DNA of 64,000 nt from Trema orientale (GCA_002914845.1 JXTC01000159.1:586217-650216), one strand, 5' to 3'; positions 23,671 through 36,200 are shown, numbered from the stretch's first letter. Translations and numbers: made by a program. Notes: generated by a model not told the origin, from the sequence alone.

Positions 23671-23679
23671 AAGTCTGTA

Positions 23680-25000
23680 GTGAAAGGAAGAATAACTATA
23701 CTACATACGCAAAACGATAATCGGCATCATATTCATCCTCATTAGAACAAGTGCACTACCCACTTAGCCACTTGTTATAGGTATTGATTGTGGTGAGCTC
23801 TGTTTATATACAACGAAGTTGTTTGCCTTGTCATCCCAATCTCAAGCCCATAGCTAGGAATACGCCTGAGACTAAAGTACTACACACTTCACATTTTATC
23901 CAGATTTGGGTTATTGGATTTTCACAATTTCCTTCATGTATAATGAACTCTCACATCACAAACAGGGAACATCACGATCACCATTAATATTCCATGTTGA
24001 TTATTGAGCACATGATGTAAATAATTTTTTTCTTCTCTTTCTTTTGAGTGATCCAACCAAACCATGCAACCTAAGTTGTCTAGTGCAATTCTGGGTAAAG
24101 TCATTCTCTTTTGATGTATGTCATGATCTACATCTCTACTCATAGCAAAAAAAGATTTTTGTTGTATATATATTGATCATTGACTTATTTTAGATTTGTA
24201 CGTTAGTGTGTCAGCATTCACCCAAGAAAATTATACCCAAGTGCTCCTTCTTCCCCAACAGGGGTTTATAAAGTAAGCTCTATTCTATGGTCACAGTCTT
24301 TTACTATTTTCTATATGATTAATCATATCCTATTTTTAAATTTTTGCGTATCTTGTCTCATCAATGGCCTACGACTGTTGACCACAAATGTAAAAAGTCA
24401 ACCATTTTTCTTTTGGGCTCGATCGATAGTCTAATTGAGCTGAAAAAACTAGTCTCCACAACATTCATATAGAAAGTGGCCCAAAACTATTTGTACCTAC
24501 TTATTAGTACAAGAATTTTGTTTTACGAAGCTAAAAAAGGTGTCCCAAAAGTTGTATGTAATCTATCTCAAGTCAAATGGTAGCTGTACTGGTTGATTTT
24601 TGACATCACTATGCACTCAGCCACATACTAAATGCGATCATTGCAAGTTAATAATACTGATCATGATAATCGTCAATCTATAGCTTCACATTAATTATGT
24701 ACAAGAAAAGCTAGCTTAGAGCCGAGGACTTTGATTTTATAGGACAATGTTCCTAATGCAAGTCATATTCATATTATCTAAACTTCACCTTGTAGAAAAA
24801 TGTGCATGCAAAGGGAATATGACTTGTGTAGATTTTGTAAATAGTACCTTTCTCTATCGATATAATTTGTTTTTTTTTTTTCTCTTTACGTTATTGTTTA
24901 AATCTCTTTGAAGGTGGATGCCAACTAGCCATCAGATATATATGTTTTCTAAGCTAAGCCACGTATATAGCCAACCCAATGGAGTTTTATATGCAATATT
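23680..25000. other. Non-coding stretch, no gene recognised
   Basis: AT-rich intergenic sequence with several short open frames and no recognisable protein. It is bounded by MITE copy B and the solo LTR starting at 25001. Confidence 0.4.
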
Positions 25001-25059
25001 TGTCACAACCCAAACTCCGGACCAGTGGCAGAAGGAGAATTTCACTTAAATTAGAAATT

Positions 25060-25121
25060 NNNNNNNNNNNNNNNNNNNNNNNNNNNNNNNNNNNNNNNNN
25101 NNNNNNNNNNNNNNNNNNNNN
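25060..25121. other. Assembly gap (62 N)
   Basis: Sixty-two undetermined bases lie inside the solo LTR. The true length of missing sequence is unknown. Confidence 1.
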
Positions 25122-25492
25122 TACTAATATGGCATTCATATAGTTTACAGACATAATTTAAAGTAGTATTTTTGATTAATGCTACCCAATTTACATGGTC
25201 CAAAAGTAATAACAAAACACCAAACTCGAATTCAAGATTCCAGCATTACCAAGACAACGAACTAGTATCGAAGGGTGGTCTCCTATTCCTCCTAGTCACC
25301 AAGGTAACACTGAAGACCACCGGAAGAAGGAAGGTAGGAAGTGAGCTTAATAATACCTAGTAGGTAAGTAGTTTCCTCGTTTGAAAACTTTTCTGTTATG
25401 GAGAGTTCCTGCATAGTTAGTTTAATCCAAAATACATTTGCAAAATCATATATATATAACAATTCCAAAACTGGTAATATATATATATATAT

Positions 25493-25726
25493 GGTTGCCC
25501 ATCCAGTAAGTATTCTTTTTTTTTTTTAACCTATGTGTAGGTATTTTTTTTTTTAGCCGTTGGATCATCATCTAATGGTGATCCAACGACTACAATGAGG
25601 TTTGTGAAAAGACGTGCATTATTAATGCTATTTCTCTAATATAAAAAAATGTATATGATAAATTTTCATTGGCCAAATTAACACCTATGCATAGGTAAAA
25701 AAAAAATACCTATCTAACTGGTGCCC
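25493..25726 (+). mobile_element. (TA)n-associated MITE, copy C
   Basis: A 234-bp copy with left end GGTTGCCCATCCAGTAAG and right end CTATCTAACTGGTGCCC. It lies between an (AT)n tract (25478-25492) and a (TA)n tract (25727-25740). The core has the shared block ATGGTGATCCAACG followed by AAAAGACGTGCATTATTAAT. It sits inside the solo LTR 25001-27268 and so is younger than that LTR. Confidence 0.88.
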
Positions 25727-27268
25727 TATATATATATATAAATATAATAATCAAAACCAATCAATTCACAAGCACATGATATAAATTAACCAATAACTAT
25801 GAGCTCAAATTCTTTCATCATGGAAACTAGAGTGCTGGCACTATGTGTGCCACAAACCTACCTGATACCTAAATTCATCCCTTGAGGGGATATCCATGTG
25901 TCACCTATCAAACTTAGAGGGGCAACCGTATTGTCTACACCTGCCAAAATGAAGAAGTAATAAAAAAAAAACCCTACGCGAGTTTATAGACTTTGCATCG
26001 ATGAAGGGGCCACAACACCACCTATAAAGCCATGATGTTAACACGGTGCTCATTTGTGATCCTATAATACGTACACTCTAAACTGATGTATGAAAACAAC
26101 CATGCAATAAAACTAATATCAAACATGCTCTGGTTTTTTAACAAAATAAACATTTTGATTTTCCAGAGAATCGGGCAGCATAACGGCTATAATTTTGATA
26201 TACCCAAAAATAATCTGTATTTTGAAAAATCTCGGAGCAATGCAATATATATTATATAATTAAATTCCATTAAATAAGTCCAAGACAATTCAAAAATCAC
26301 AATTTTCTACAATAGGCAATATATTATAAATTTTATTCAAAATAGTATAAAACATGGGTACTTGAATCTCTACTTCACTAGAATAGCGATACAATACTAT
26401 TGGATGCTCGGAGTGTCACTGGGCGATCGTTTAGAGGGTCGAGATTCGAATTCTAACCCTCGATCGCTCACTTTGGAGGTCGATTTCTCAATGGAGCTTC
26501 AATTCGACAAATGGACGTCATCACTGAATTCTAAATACCCAAAATAGCTAGGTTGGACATATAATTTAACTAATTCGGGTTCGGACCGAAACCCGACCTC
26601 CGACACACAAAACAAGGCAGATCTCGAACTGTTTGATCTCATTTTTTGTGTCTGTTACAAAACATAGTCAATATATATGTCATTTTTCACTATTTCACGA
26701 GTACATCATAAATATAATAATAATTTCACGATCTAACTGTCAGATCGAAAATTCATCATTCAAACTTAACACATTAAACAATCTACGTGGAAAATTTCAA
26801 TTAGGACAATTTTGAGTGTCAAGACCCATACCTTGTGATTTCTCTCGTCGAAACGAAACAAAAGAGTTCAATTTCGCATCCTGAAATGACGACACAGGCA
26901 TCCAACAGTGCTGAAGTCGAGCTGGGGCTGTTTTTGGGGACAACCGTCCTGATCCGGTAGGTGGCGTGGCTCGACGATGGTTAGAGGGTGGCGAACGGAG
27001 GGGCAGCCGGTTTTGGCTATGAGTGTCAAAAAGAGATATATATATATATATATATGAGCTAGGCCACGTGGCCCATAGCTAATTGGTTATGCAATGTTAT
27101 AAAAATTGCAGTTTAGTCCCTAGATTTTTAAAATTCTCTCAATATAGTCCCTCAATAATTGCAATTTAGTCCTCATTTTCAAAGAATCTTCGCACTTAAA
27201 TCCCCCAATTAATTTCATCCAAAAAGGACAAATGACCCTTTTGCCCTTAAAATTTCTGGGTTTTTACA

Positions 27269-29220
27269 ATGTTGACACTCAAATCTTCACTCAACAAATT
27301 GAAAACGAGTTGGATCAAATTAATCCTAGCTATAAGTTGGAAACTATGTTTTAAGTTCGAAAAAATCTAAACCAATTGAAATCGATCAATCGTTTTCCTG
27401 GCAGTTGTCTACTGGTTTGGCTCCTATAGACCACAATAAACAATACAAGACTAATTCATGAAATTACACTAAACTTGTATATATTTTTATGTTTTTTTGT
27501 TTTAAAGCTAAACCATTTTAACACGGAACTCTTAGACAGAAGCTTAATATCTTCCGCCAATGCTAGGTGGGCAGTAAAGGATTGCTCACTAATAATCTTT
27601 GCATATGTTAAGAGGTGTGTGAACAAACTTCCACACCTTTTGAGATAAAATCCCAAATCTTTAACGAGAAAAGTTCATAAAATGACAATATGTTTCAATT
27701 TTTTTTAACGAAATCCCTTGTGTTAAAAGAACATAGAAAAATTATCTTGAATTTGGTTTTTTATTACAAAGAAGTCTTGTAATTTGACTATTTTTCAAAA
27801 TTTAACCTCTATATAAAATTAAATTGAGATAATTAATTCAAAATTATTCTTAGTGGATAATAAATTTAGGTTTATATTTATTTTTACTCTGTGTTTAATT
27901 ACATAGATTGTTATTTGGAAACTATTTCATCATTTATGAGGTCATTTGAAAAATCGAGATATTGTTTAGAAACTAGTATTGACAATTGTTAAACTTATTT
28001 TAAATATAAATCTTCTTTTTATTATGAATAATTTTGTCATTTTCTATTGATTTTCCTAATTTTGATAGTATGAGGAAGTTGAATTTCAAAAACAGTCAAA
28101 TTATAAGGTTTTTTGTAATAAAAAAAGTCAAATTCAAAGGAGTTTATCTATTTTTTTTAAAACAAGGGGATTTTTGTAAAAATATATACATATATATGAA
28201 GTACAAGGTTATTTTAAGACATTTTCTTCTGATAAGTATATGAGGAGAGAAAGAGAGAGACAGTAGTATTTCAGCAATTTGTGGCAAACAAGGGTGCTTG
28301 GTGATTTTGAATGCAATGCAAAAAAATTTCCAGCGTTTTAGAGAAAGTTATATTACCCCATAGTGTTTTTCATCGCGGTACTTTTATTGTGGATTCAGAA
28401 TCATTCTTTGGGAGAAAAAGGAGACAAAGTGAAATTTAATTTTTTTAATACGTTTTATATGCAAGTATTAGATATATAAGACAAAAAAATAAATAAATTG
28501 GTGGCCTATTCTTTGCAAAACAGCCCAATAAACATTGATCATAATATATAGCGTAGAAATGAAGATGATTATGTCATACGTCATGCTTAGATTTGCCACA
28601 CTTAATCCTATCTTTTCATTCATTTGGCAGGTCTAACCGGAAAGAATATTTTTCCAAAGACACCCGAATCTGAGGTTTATCAAGACCTTTTCAGAACAAA
28701 ATCTTGCGGGTTTAAGAGATTGGTTGGTGAGATTTTGCTTGGATCTTCTCTTGCATTAGTCAAACAAGATAGTAAGCATTTAGGTTTACCTTCTAATTAT
28801 CAGCTAATTAGCTACCTAGCCAAACTTCACATCATCACCTTTTCTTTTGGGTACACATCAATGTTTTTTGAATTTTAGTTAATGGAATGACTTATGAGAA
28901 ATACTTATCAGAATTATTTTCCAAACATGTTAATTAATCTAGTATCCAAGTACTTCACCTTGAGTTTACATTAGTTGTTATGATGAGGTGGCTGCCATTT
29001 CCTCTATTAATGGTCTCTCATTCCCGGTGGATTCTATCACCAATTAAATAAAGGCACAATTGAGCAAAATGATATTTGTGGGCACAAATTAATTACAATC
29101 TTTTAATGATGAATATCAAGAACATAATATGGAATATTAGTCATAGAAATTACATCAACTTGGAGAAATATGAAAATCTTGAGGCCAAAAGTGGGGCAGA
29201 GTTGATAATTTTCATATGAA
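27269..29220. other. Non-coding stretch, no gene recognised
   Basis: AT-rich intergenic DNA. An 84-codon open frame at 28624-28878 starts in a better-balanced stretch (MAGLTGKNIFPKTPESEVYQ and onward). It matches no family I know and lacks flanking exons that I can support, so I do not call it a gene. Confidence 0.4.
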
Positions 29221-29398
29221 TAATGCTATAAGGCACCTGTAGTGCCCAGCACCACAGTGATGTGTCAGTCTGTTACTGGCTAATCATAATTATAATTTAA
29301 GTGGGGCCTATGTAGGACCCAATTTATTAATTAAATCATCCAGTGACAAACAGACATGTCACTGTGGTGCTGGACACCACTGGTGCCCCATAGCATTA
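29221..29398. mobile_element. Short palindromic MITE with about 45-bp TIRs
   Basis: The 178-bp element has nearly matching ends. The left end reads TAATGCTATAAGGCACC and then CAGCACCACAGTGA. The right end, on the other strand, reads TAATGCTATGGGGCACC and then CAGCACCACAGTGA. The centre is AT-rich. No clear target duplication was found, so the superfamily is not assigned. It lies 20 bp left of (TA)n MITE copy D. Confidence 0.8.
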
Positions 29399-29418
29399 CT
29401 CTATACCCTATATATATA

Positions 29419-29655
29419 GGTTGCCAATCCAGTAGGTATTTTTTTTTTAACCTATGTGTAGGCATTTTTTTTTTAGCCGTTAGATCATCATCTAACGGCT
29501 ATAATGAGGTGCATGAAAAGACATGCATCATTAATGCTATTTCGCTCTTCTATTTTTTACAATAAAAAAATATGCATAATAAATTTTTATTGGCCAAAAT
29601 AATACCTATGTGTAAGTTAAAAAAAAAAAAAAAAAAATTTATTAGATTAGTGCTC
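29419..29655 (+). mobile_element. (TA)n-associated MITE, copy D
   Basis: A 237-bp copy starting GGTTGCCAATCCAGTAGG with the core TTAGATCATCATCTAACGG and AAAAGACATGCATCATTAAT. A (TA)n tract precedes it (29408-29418) and (AT)n follows (29656-29671). The right end is worn (TTAGATTAGTGCTC). Same orientation as B and C. Confidence 0.86.
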
Positions 29656-29671
29656 ATATATATATATATAA

Positions 29672-30698
29672 TTAGTCCAAGTAAGTATTACTATAGGCTA
29701 CCGCGTACATATACTCCTTCCAGTGCCTTGGCAATATTACCCCATTTAAATTCTTTCAAAGTATATATTAGAATGTTATACATTAGTTGGTACTGCTATA
29801 ATGATTAAGAACTGAAATTTCTTCATGAATCTAGCAGCTAGCCATCAGATGCGACATAAATACAAATTGAATCATTTTTAAATTTCCCAATCGCGTAAAG
29901 AAGGTTGGCAAAGATCTTGATTCAGTGAGTGTGACGTGGGTGTACGTATGTAATAACACAATACTAATGGTTGCTGCGGTCTCATTTAAAGGATGTAATA
30001 ATAATGATTAAATAATTAAACACAAAAATAAACTCAAAAAGAAAGTATGCAATAATGGTCAATATTATTGCTCATGCACTTGAACAGCTAAGAGAGGACA
30101 AAAAGATTGATATGCAAAAACCAAACTAAGATCACCATACTTAAGTTTGAGAAGACACATTGTCTTTAGGCATGTAGCCAATTCTAAAATAACGCACAAG
30201 CACCTAGTTGATTGTTAATTAGCACAAAAATCAATAGTGTAGCTTAGTATTTCCGATTATATTATGCTTTCTCCCTCCCCCCGTTTTTTATTTTACAAAT
30301 TTTTATTTTCTTCGATTTTCTTATTTGTTAATTAATCTTCTTGAGGAAGGGAGTGGTGGACACAAGGTGGTGGGGTAATATCCATGGTGGCGCATAACTT
30401 GATATCTATATTGCCGTTGTTTATTACTTATTTCAACTAACAAAAACAAATTAAGAGTAGTACTTTTTTTTTTTCCGCTACCAATTAAGAATAGTACTTA
30501 ATTTAGAGAATATTAGAAACTTAGTTTATAACTAAATTTGACTAGGTAGAGCTCTTTATGGAAGTGAAGAGACCCTACTTGGACTACCTTCCACCACTTT
30601 ATAAACTGTGTGAGAGAGAAGCCTACGACTTTAAAAGCCACAAATACTACCACTCGTGCAATGCGAAAAAGAATGGAAAAGAGTTTACATATCTATAT

Positions 30699-30730
<32 letters not shown>

Positions 30731-31819
30731 AGGATAATCTCTTTTTATATGCTTGTGAGGACTAGTGTGTGCATTTGTGCTCCCAAAAAGTGCTGTACTG
30801 ATCATGAGGATGCTATTATTCCATAAACTTCTTTTGTTATACATACAATGGTACTGTCTTTTATGATAGGAACCGATCTATCGAGAAGCCAGACTAATGA
30901 TCTCTAGCTCAAATTCATGAAGTTGGCTTTTCAACTTTCTGCCAGCCATACATATTATATAGGCTTCTTAATGCTTCTTAATGTACAGAGTATAACTTCT
31001 TATTGGAATCTTTAGCCGGATTTATGTTTTTGGATTCTTTTTTAATGGATATTACATCATTTATCCATCAATGGTGTACTATAATTTAGATCATTTAATT
31101 TTGATCGGACGATTATATTGAGTTGAATAATTAAACCAAAAAAAAAATATATTGTATTTAATACTTAGGTAAATATAGAATATCACATATACGGTGGGCA
31201 TTTTTCTTTTCTTTTTTTTTTTCGTTACTTCCTGAGTTAAATTTTTTTTTCCCACTTACATTACATTAATTAATTCCTACTTAGTCATTTTTAATTACAT
31301 TATCTCATTAAAAAAATAAACTTTTAAATTTTTGTTAAAAAAATTGACATAGTAATAAGGAATAATTTTATATTAAAGGTAATTAAAAAAATAAAAGTAA
31401 AATTAAATTGACATGGAAATATATAATAATTTCAAATTAAATTTAATATAAAAATTGATACATCAAAATTAGACTTGATTTATGGTATTACGTAATGAGT
31501 TCATATTGAAAACTAAAATTTTAAAATGATAATACATAATAATTTCATATCAATGGTAATTAAAAATATTATACTTTAAACTTAAAATTGACATGGTAAT
31601 ACATAATAATTTCATATTAAAAATAATAAAAGTAAATTCTATATAAATTTGAATGAGAATAGAAATAGGTGGAATTAGAATAGAGGTAGATAGAATTGAC
31701 TTGCTAACAAGTCATTTTCAATTTGGTCAAACGTACTCATTAATAGAACAAAAATAAAATACTCATTGAGAACTTTCCCTATATATATGTGTGTATGTGT
31801 ATATATATATATATATATT
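29672..31819. other. AT-rich non-coding stretch with ATC microsatellite
   Basis: No gene is recognised. A TATA-like word (CTTTATAAACTG, about 30597-30608) sits in a stretch of mixed composition but no coding frame follows. A perfect (CAT)10 array lies at 30701-30730. The interval 31260-31640 is extremely AT-rich with several repeats of the words TACATAATAATTTCATAT. Confidence 0.45.
30701..30730. repeat. (CAT)10 microsatellite
   Basis: Ten uninterrupted CAT units. On the minus strand they produce a run of methionines in a short open frame, which is not a gene. Confidence 0.97.
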
Positions 31820-31821
31820 TA

Positions 31822-32625
31822 GGTACAGAGTCAGGATTTCTCACTAAAGAGGACTAGGCCGTAATTATAATTCCAAAAATAATTAAAAAAAATAATAAAT
31901 AGTACAATTGTACTTGAAGTATTTTTATTCATTGAAAGCGTTTTACTATGAATTCATTATGAATATCGTTAAATATGTCTTTTTTCAATATAAACAAACA
32001 AATTATCATTCATCCATTGATCACTCATTCTATTACGTAGTCAATTCTTCAAAAAATTCATAGAATAGAATACCCTCTTCATATTAGCAAAAGTAATTGG
32101 TAAAATTAATACTAATGTCATGAGTCGATAAACAAGAGACTAAATATTGTGTCTTATTACCTCAATCATTTTCTATACAAGATCACCGATACCTTTCAAT
32201 CTATTAAATTTCTCACTAGAACGCATATTAATTATATATGTTTCAAGCTGATCATTAAGTTCCATAAGTTCTATAGTAGAAGTCCTTTGGATAATACTCA
32301 GCAAAGTGAATTGACCTTTTCTTATCAAATTACTGAAAATATATCACATAGACACAACTATGCCATACAAAGAAGCAAGTCTAAAAAGCATATATTTTCT
32401 TTATTGAATTCATTTAAAACTATTAAAATGAAATAATAAGCTATATTATTTCTCTTTCAAAAAAAAAAAAACTACATTAATTCAGAAATGAGTTTGGAAA
32501 TTTTTTTATTAACCAATGCAACAAACTTTTAATAGGTGAATATATAAAAATTTTTAACAAATTTAATGAATATATAAAAACAAATTGAGGGGGGGCTAGT
32601 GAGCTGGCTCCGTCCATGTACATAT
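31822..32625 (-). mobile_element. Decayed hAT (TTF-zinc-finger type) element remnant
   Basis: The terminal regions resemble those of plant hAT elements whose ends carry a CAGTGGCGGAG-like motif: TACAGAGTCAGGATTTCTC on the left and CTGGCTCCGTCCATG on the right. They enclose a transposase C-terminal relic on the minus strand (31870-32425). Flanking (TA)n sequence hides any target duplication. The complete MITE-like derivative at 57692-58147 has similar termini and a clean 8-bp duplication. Confidence 0.55.
31870..32425 (-). pseudogene. hAT transposase C-terminal relic (dimerisation domain)
   Basis: Reading the minus strand across frameshifts and stops gives, in order, FDKKRSIHFAEYYPKDF, then IELMELNDQLETYIINMRSS, LKGIGDLV and MIEVIRHNI. 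After these come a LILPITFANMKRVFYSMN segment and LRNRMSDQWMNDNLFVYIEK. This is the C-terminal hAT dimerisation region (Dimer_Tnp_hAT) of the plant TTF-type zinc-finger transposases, where the family usually reads LILPVATASVERAFSAMN. Stops and frame shifts show that it is non-functional. The N-terminal zinc finger and catalytic core are missing, deleted or decayed beyond recognition. Confidence 0.82.
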
Positions 32626-34037
32626 ATATGTATGGGTGAGTTTTTAATAGATGTATTTATTTTTACTCTATAGATGGGTAAGTTTGACCAATTTAGAAAT
32701 AACCTATAATAACAAGTCATTTGATTCAATTCATTAATTACTAATTTATTTTTTACTTTTCTTTCCAAGTTTGAACTTTAAAGTATAATTATTTTTAATT
32801 ACGTTGAATTTGAAACTATATGTACTATTATAAATTTAATATTTTATTAAATTTCTTTTTCACTGATAAAAGATAAATTCCAAGGTAGGCCTAATTTTTA
32901 TATTAGGAATATGTTGTTTTCTTTTTTTTTTTTCTATTAAAAAAAACCATGATATGTATAGGAATTACATTGAAAGAAAACCTGTTAAAAAAAATATATA
33001 CGTGAAGTTAGCTCTTCATTTAGTATCTATAAATTGTGAAAAGTTAAAAAACTTGTATACATTTTAATTAATTTCTTATTTTTTAAGCCTTAAATGGGAA
33101 TAAACAATTTTAAAAAAGAACCATTCATTTTATTTTTCTTTATAGCTAATTTAATGAAAGAAACCAAAAAATATATATATATACATATATACATAAAGAA
33201 TTATATTGAAAGAAAATTTGTATAAAAAAAAACTTTATAGATGAATTAGCTTAAACTTTTGTACGTTAATTAATTTCCCTTTTTAAAAAATTTAAATAGG
33301 ATTAATTATTAAATATACTTCCATCTTGAGAACTTTAAATAAAAATAATAATAATAATAAATAAATAAATAAGAAAAATTGATCAACTCATCAGGTTACT
33401 TATCTTTTATATTTCAAAATAACTTTTTATATTTATATATGTATTAATTATATTAAAGTTTTTAGTAAAATTACTAATATTATTATAGTCATCAGATTAA
33501 TATCCAATGGTCCAAATTAGAGTACCACCTATGGAGCAAAAAAAAAACTCTATAGTAACCTCACTAAAATTTGTACCACCAAATAATAAGAATAAATCGG
33601 AGCGTTCTTCACACATTGATCATCACACCCTAATTAGATTAATTAGTTATAATATGTTAAAGGTAAAAAAGAGAAAAATAAAAAAAAAAGATAAGAAAAC
33701 ATTGCTTTTTTTAACGGGAAAGAGTGCATGCATATTATTTCAAGTTCCAACAACATTAATACAACCAAAAAATAGTATGATGTAGCATTAATTAATTAGT
33801 TAGACAAGAAGAGAATAAAAACGGCGACAAAAAAATGGACAAATTATAAATTATTTATAAAACTAGGATATTTTCATTTAACGGTATATTAGAATTTTGA
33901 AATTGCCCCCGAATCTTGATTTTAGTCGAAAATTTTTAATCATGTCAAAAAAGACAACTGAATGAGGCGTGACTGAGATATATAAACAGTCGAACATGTT
34001 CTATCACAGTCAAAACGGCCGAGATCGGTGGTCAAAT
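32626..34037. other. AT-rich non-coding stretch
   Basis: Extremely AT-rich intergenic DNA with runs such as (AATAATA)n and (AAAT)n near 33345-33375. The 92-codon open frame at 33507-33785 is lysine- and isoleucine-rich and matches nothing I know. No gene called. Confidence 0.45.
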
Positions 34038-35540
34038 CACTACAAGAAATAAGACTTTTGCCGACGCGTCAAGTATTCAAGTTATCCCATCGGTGGACAG
34101 CGTCGGTGAAAGATCGTCGCTGAAAGCCAGCTATCGATGGAAAAATGTAATGCATCGGCAAAAGATACTTTTGCTGACGCATGTGTTGCATCGGTGAAAA
34201 TCTTACATCGGTGAAAAGGTGAAAAATTTTGAGTCGTTAGTCAACTATTTACTGACGCAAAATATACGTTGGTGAATCTTACTTTTGCCAACGCAAAAAT
34301 TAGGTTCGTAAAAGGAAAAGTTAATAATTTATTTTTAAAATTTAATACGTTTGCCGACGCATTAGTGGTTATGCATCGGCAAATGATTTATTAAATTTAA
34401 AAAAAATTCATTATATTAATTAATAATTAATAATAAATAACTGAATTTGTATTGATTGATAAATAATTTAATACTATAAATAATTAATTCATATATTAAT
34501 AATTAATAACAAATAAATTAATAAAAAAATTTATTAAATAGTAAAAATAATACAAATAGTTAATAAATTTACAATATAAATAAAGTGAAAAAAAAACTAC
34601 ATTGCGGGAGGCGGAGGTGCTAGTTGGATACTGGATGTTGAGGCCGTTATTGTCGAGTTGTAAAATCAACGCTTGAAGTAGTTGTTGTTGTATTTGAAAG
34701 AGAGAAAATTTAGAGAATAATCAAAAGCAGAAAATAGAAATAAAATGCCCAAAAAAACTATATCTATGATTAAAAAAATAGCCAAAGACAAAAACACAAT
34801 CAACATATATATAAAGATCCTGCAAGGAACAAAGATACTATTGGGAATAAAATTAGCATATAAAAAAGCAAGAAATCAAGTATATAAGACTATGTAAACA
34901 AGAAAAATTTAGTCAAGCATTTAAAGTTGCTTCAACTAGTAGAAGAAATTGTCTTGCTGGATGTGTTGCCCAACAGTTATCTCTATAAGAGTAATTCATG
35001 ATTCTGAGATTAAATATCAGCATATATGAATATGGCATCTCCAAAAGAATGCAAACTATCGAATTAAGCAACATCTAATCATACGTGCCCAAAATTCGCC
35101 TTTCTCGGGGAATTTTTTTGGGGCCAACTTTTTTTCGACGCAAAATCAATAATGCATCGGCAAATGTATTTCAAAATTTTTATCCCAAATTAAATACGCG
35201 TCCAAAATTTGCCTTTCATGGAAATTTTTTTTCGAGCCAACTTTTTGCCAATGCAAAGTCAATAATACATTGGCAAATGTATTTTATATTTTTATTTAAT
35301 TTTTTGAGACAACCTTTTACCGACGCAAAGTCAATAACACGTCGGCAAAGGATCAAACACAATCCAGAAATTTTATGCGCAAATTATTTCCTGACGTATA
35401 GCCCGTCGGAAAATGCAATTCTAACTAATTTTTTTTTAGGACACCTATGCGAACGCGTAGATCCATGACGCATCAGTAAAACATACGTTTACCGACATAC
35501 TATTTTTAGTGCGTCAGCAAAAGTAATATTTTTTGTAGTG
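34038..35540. mobile_element. Non-autonomous CACTA element, 1503 bp, AAT TSD
   Basis: The ends are CACTACAAGAAATAAG and, on the other strand at the right, CACTACAAAAAATATTACTT. The 3-bp flanks are AAT on both sides (34035-34037, 35541-35543), as expected for CACTA/En-Spm. Both subterminal regions are packed with copies of TTTTGCCGACGC or its complement GCGTCGGCAAAA in both orientations, the presumed transposase-binding repeats. The interior has no transposase. A 127-codon open frame (35085-35468) is made of repeated units of the subterminal type and is not considered a gene. Confidence 0.93.
35085..35470. repeat. Degenerate tandem units inside the CACTA element
   Basis: Roughly 120-bp units recur, each with a CCAAAATTYGCCTTTC word, then a T-rich tract, a GCCAACTTTTT word and a CGACGCA or CAATGCA word ending in GGCAAATGTATTT. 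They explain the long open frame here and represent amplification of the subterminal region. Confidence 0.7.
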
Positions 35541-36200
35541 AATATGTTCGACCACGATCGAAATATTTCGCCCATAGTCGAAACATAGCATAGCAGCCAG
35601 GATAAGATGTTTTGGGATTTATTAAAGAAAGACATCTATATAATTTTAGATGTGTGATATAGCAATGAGAATTAGGTTTGATATGAGTGTTATATTTACA
35701 CCTTCTACCTATATATAGGCATCCCTTTTTAGAAAAAATAAAATTGTTTCATTAAAAAAAGATAAAAACTCTATTTATTGTGTTGTAATTTCTATAATTC
35801 CAAAACTACCCACATTCTTTTAATTCATTTTCTTTGTTGTCATACACCCCACCTCCTGTATTTTTACAAACCATCTTTTTCGAAGTAAGAGTAGCATATT
35901 CAAACCATGAAAAAAAAGGGAAAAAAAAAAAAAAGACAATCAAACTAAGGTTCGAATAAACAAAACAAAAACAAAAACAAACACCTAAACACCTATTAGT
36001 AGAAATGACTCATAATTAACTTATGAACCCAAAAAGAGTAAACTTCATATGGTTTATATAGCAAGCAAACATTGAGTTCTTTTTTTTTTTTCCCCTACAT
36101 GATTCAGTTTGTATGAAATAATTTTCATTTTAGAGTTTATGATAATGAGTACAAAGGGATTTTCTTTTGTAAAGGAAAGGAGTTAGTTGACTGAAGTGAA
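35541..36200. other. Non-coding stretch
   Basis: AT-rich intergenic DNA with poly-A tracts near 35910-35935 and (ACAAAA)n near 35960-35980. No gene recognised. Confidence 0.4.

Larger units (their letters stand above)
25001..27268 (+). repeat. Solo LTR of a gypsy (Del/Tekay-like) element
   Basis: It begins TGTCACAACCCAAACTCC and ends CTGGGTTTTTACA, preceded by CAAATGACCCTTTTGCCC, an end typical of this LTR class. The 5-bp flanks ATATT (24996-25000) and ATGTT (27269-27273) match at four of five positions. No internal retrotransposon sequence is attached, so it is read as a solo LTR left by recombination. It contains a 62-base assembly gap, MITE copy C, a GC-richer leader-like block (26820-27020) and a (TA)n tract near 27033-27055. 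It is the plus-strand relative of 17036-19120. Confidence 0.75.

Noticed and set aside
28624..28878. 84-codon open frame with balanced composition
   Set aside because: It has no recognisable domain and no supporting exon; kept only as a note in the intergenic description.
30647..30844. Open frame with a run of methionines on the minus strand
   Set aside because: It is produced by the (CAT)10 microsatellite.
35085..35468. 127-codon open frame, the longest simple open frame near the CACTA element
   Set aside because: It translates the tandem subterminal units of the CACTA element; the repeated peptides follow the repeat period, not a protein fold.
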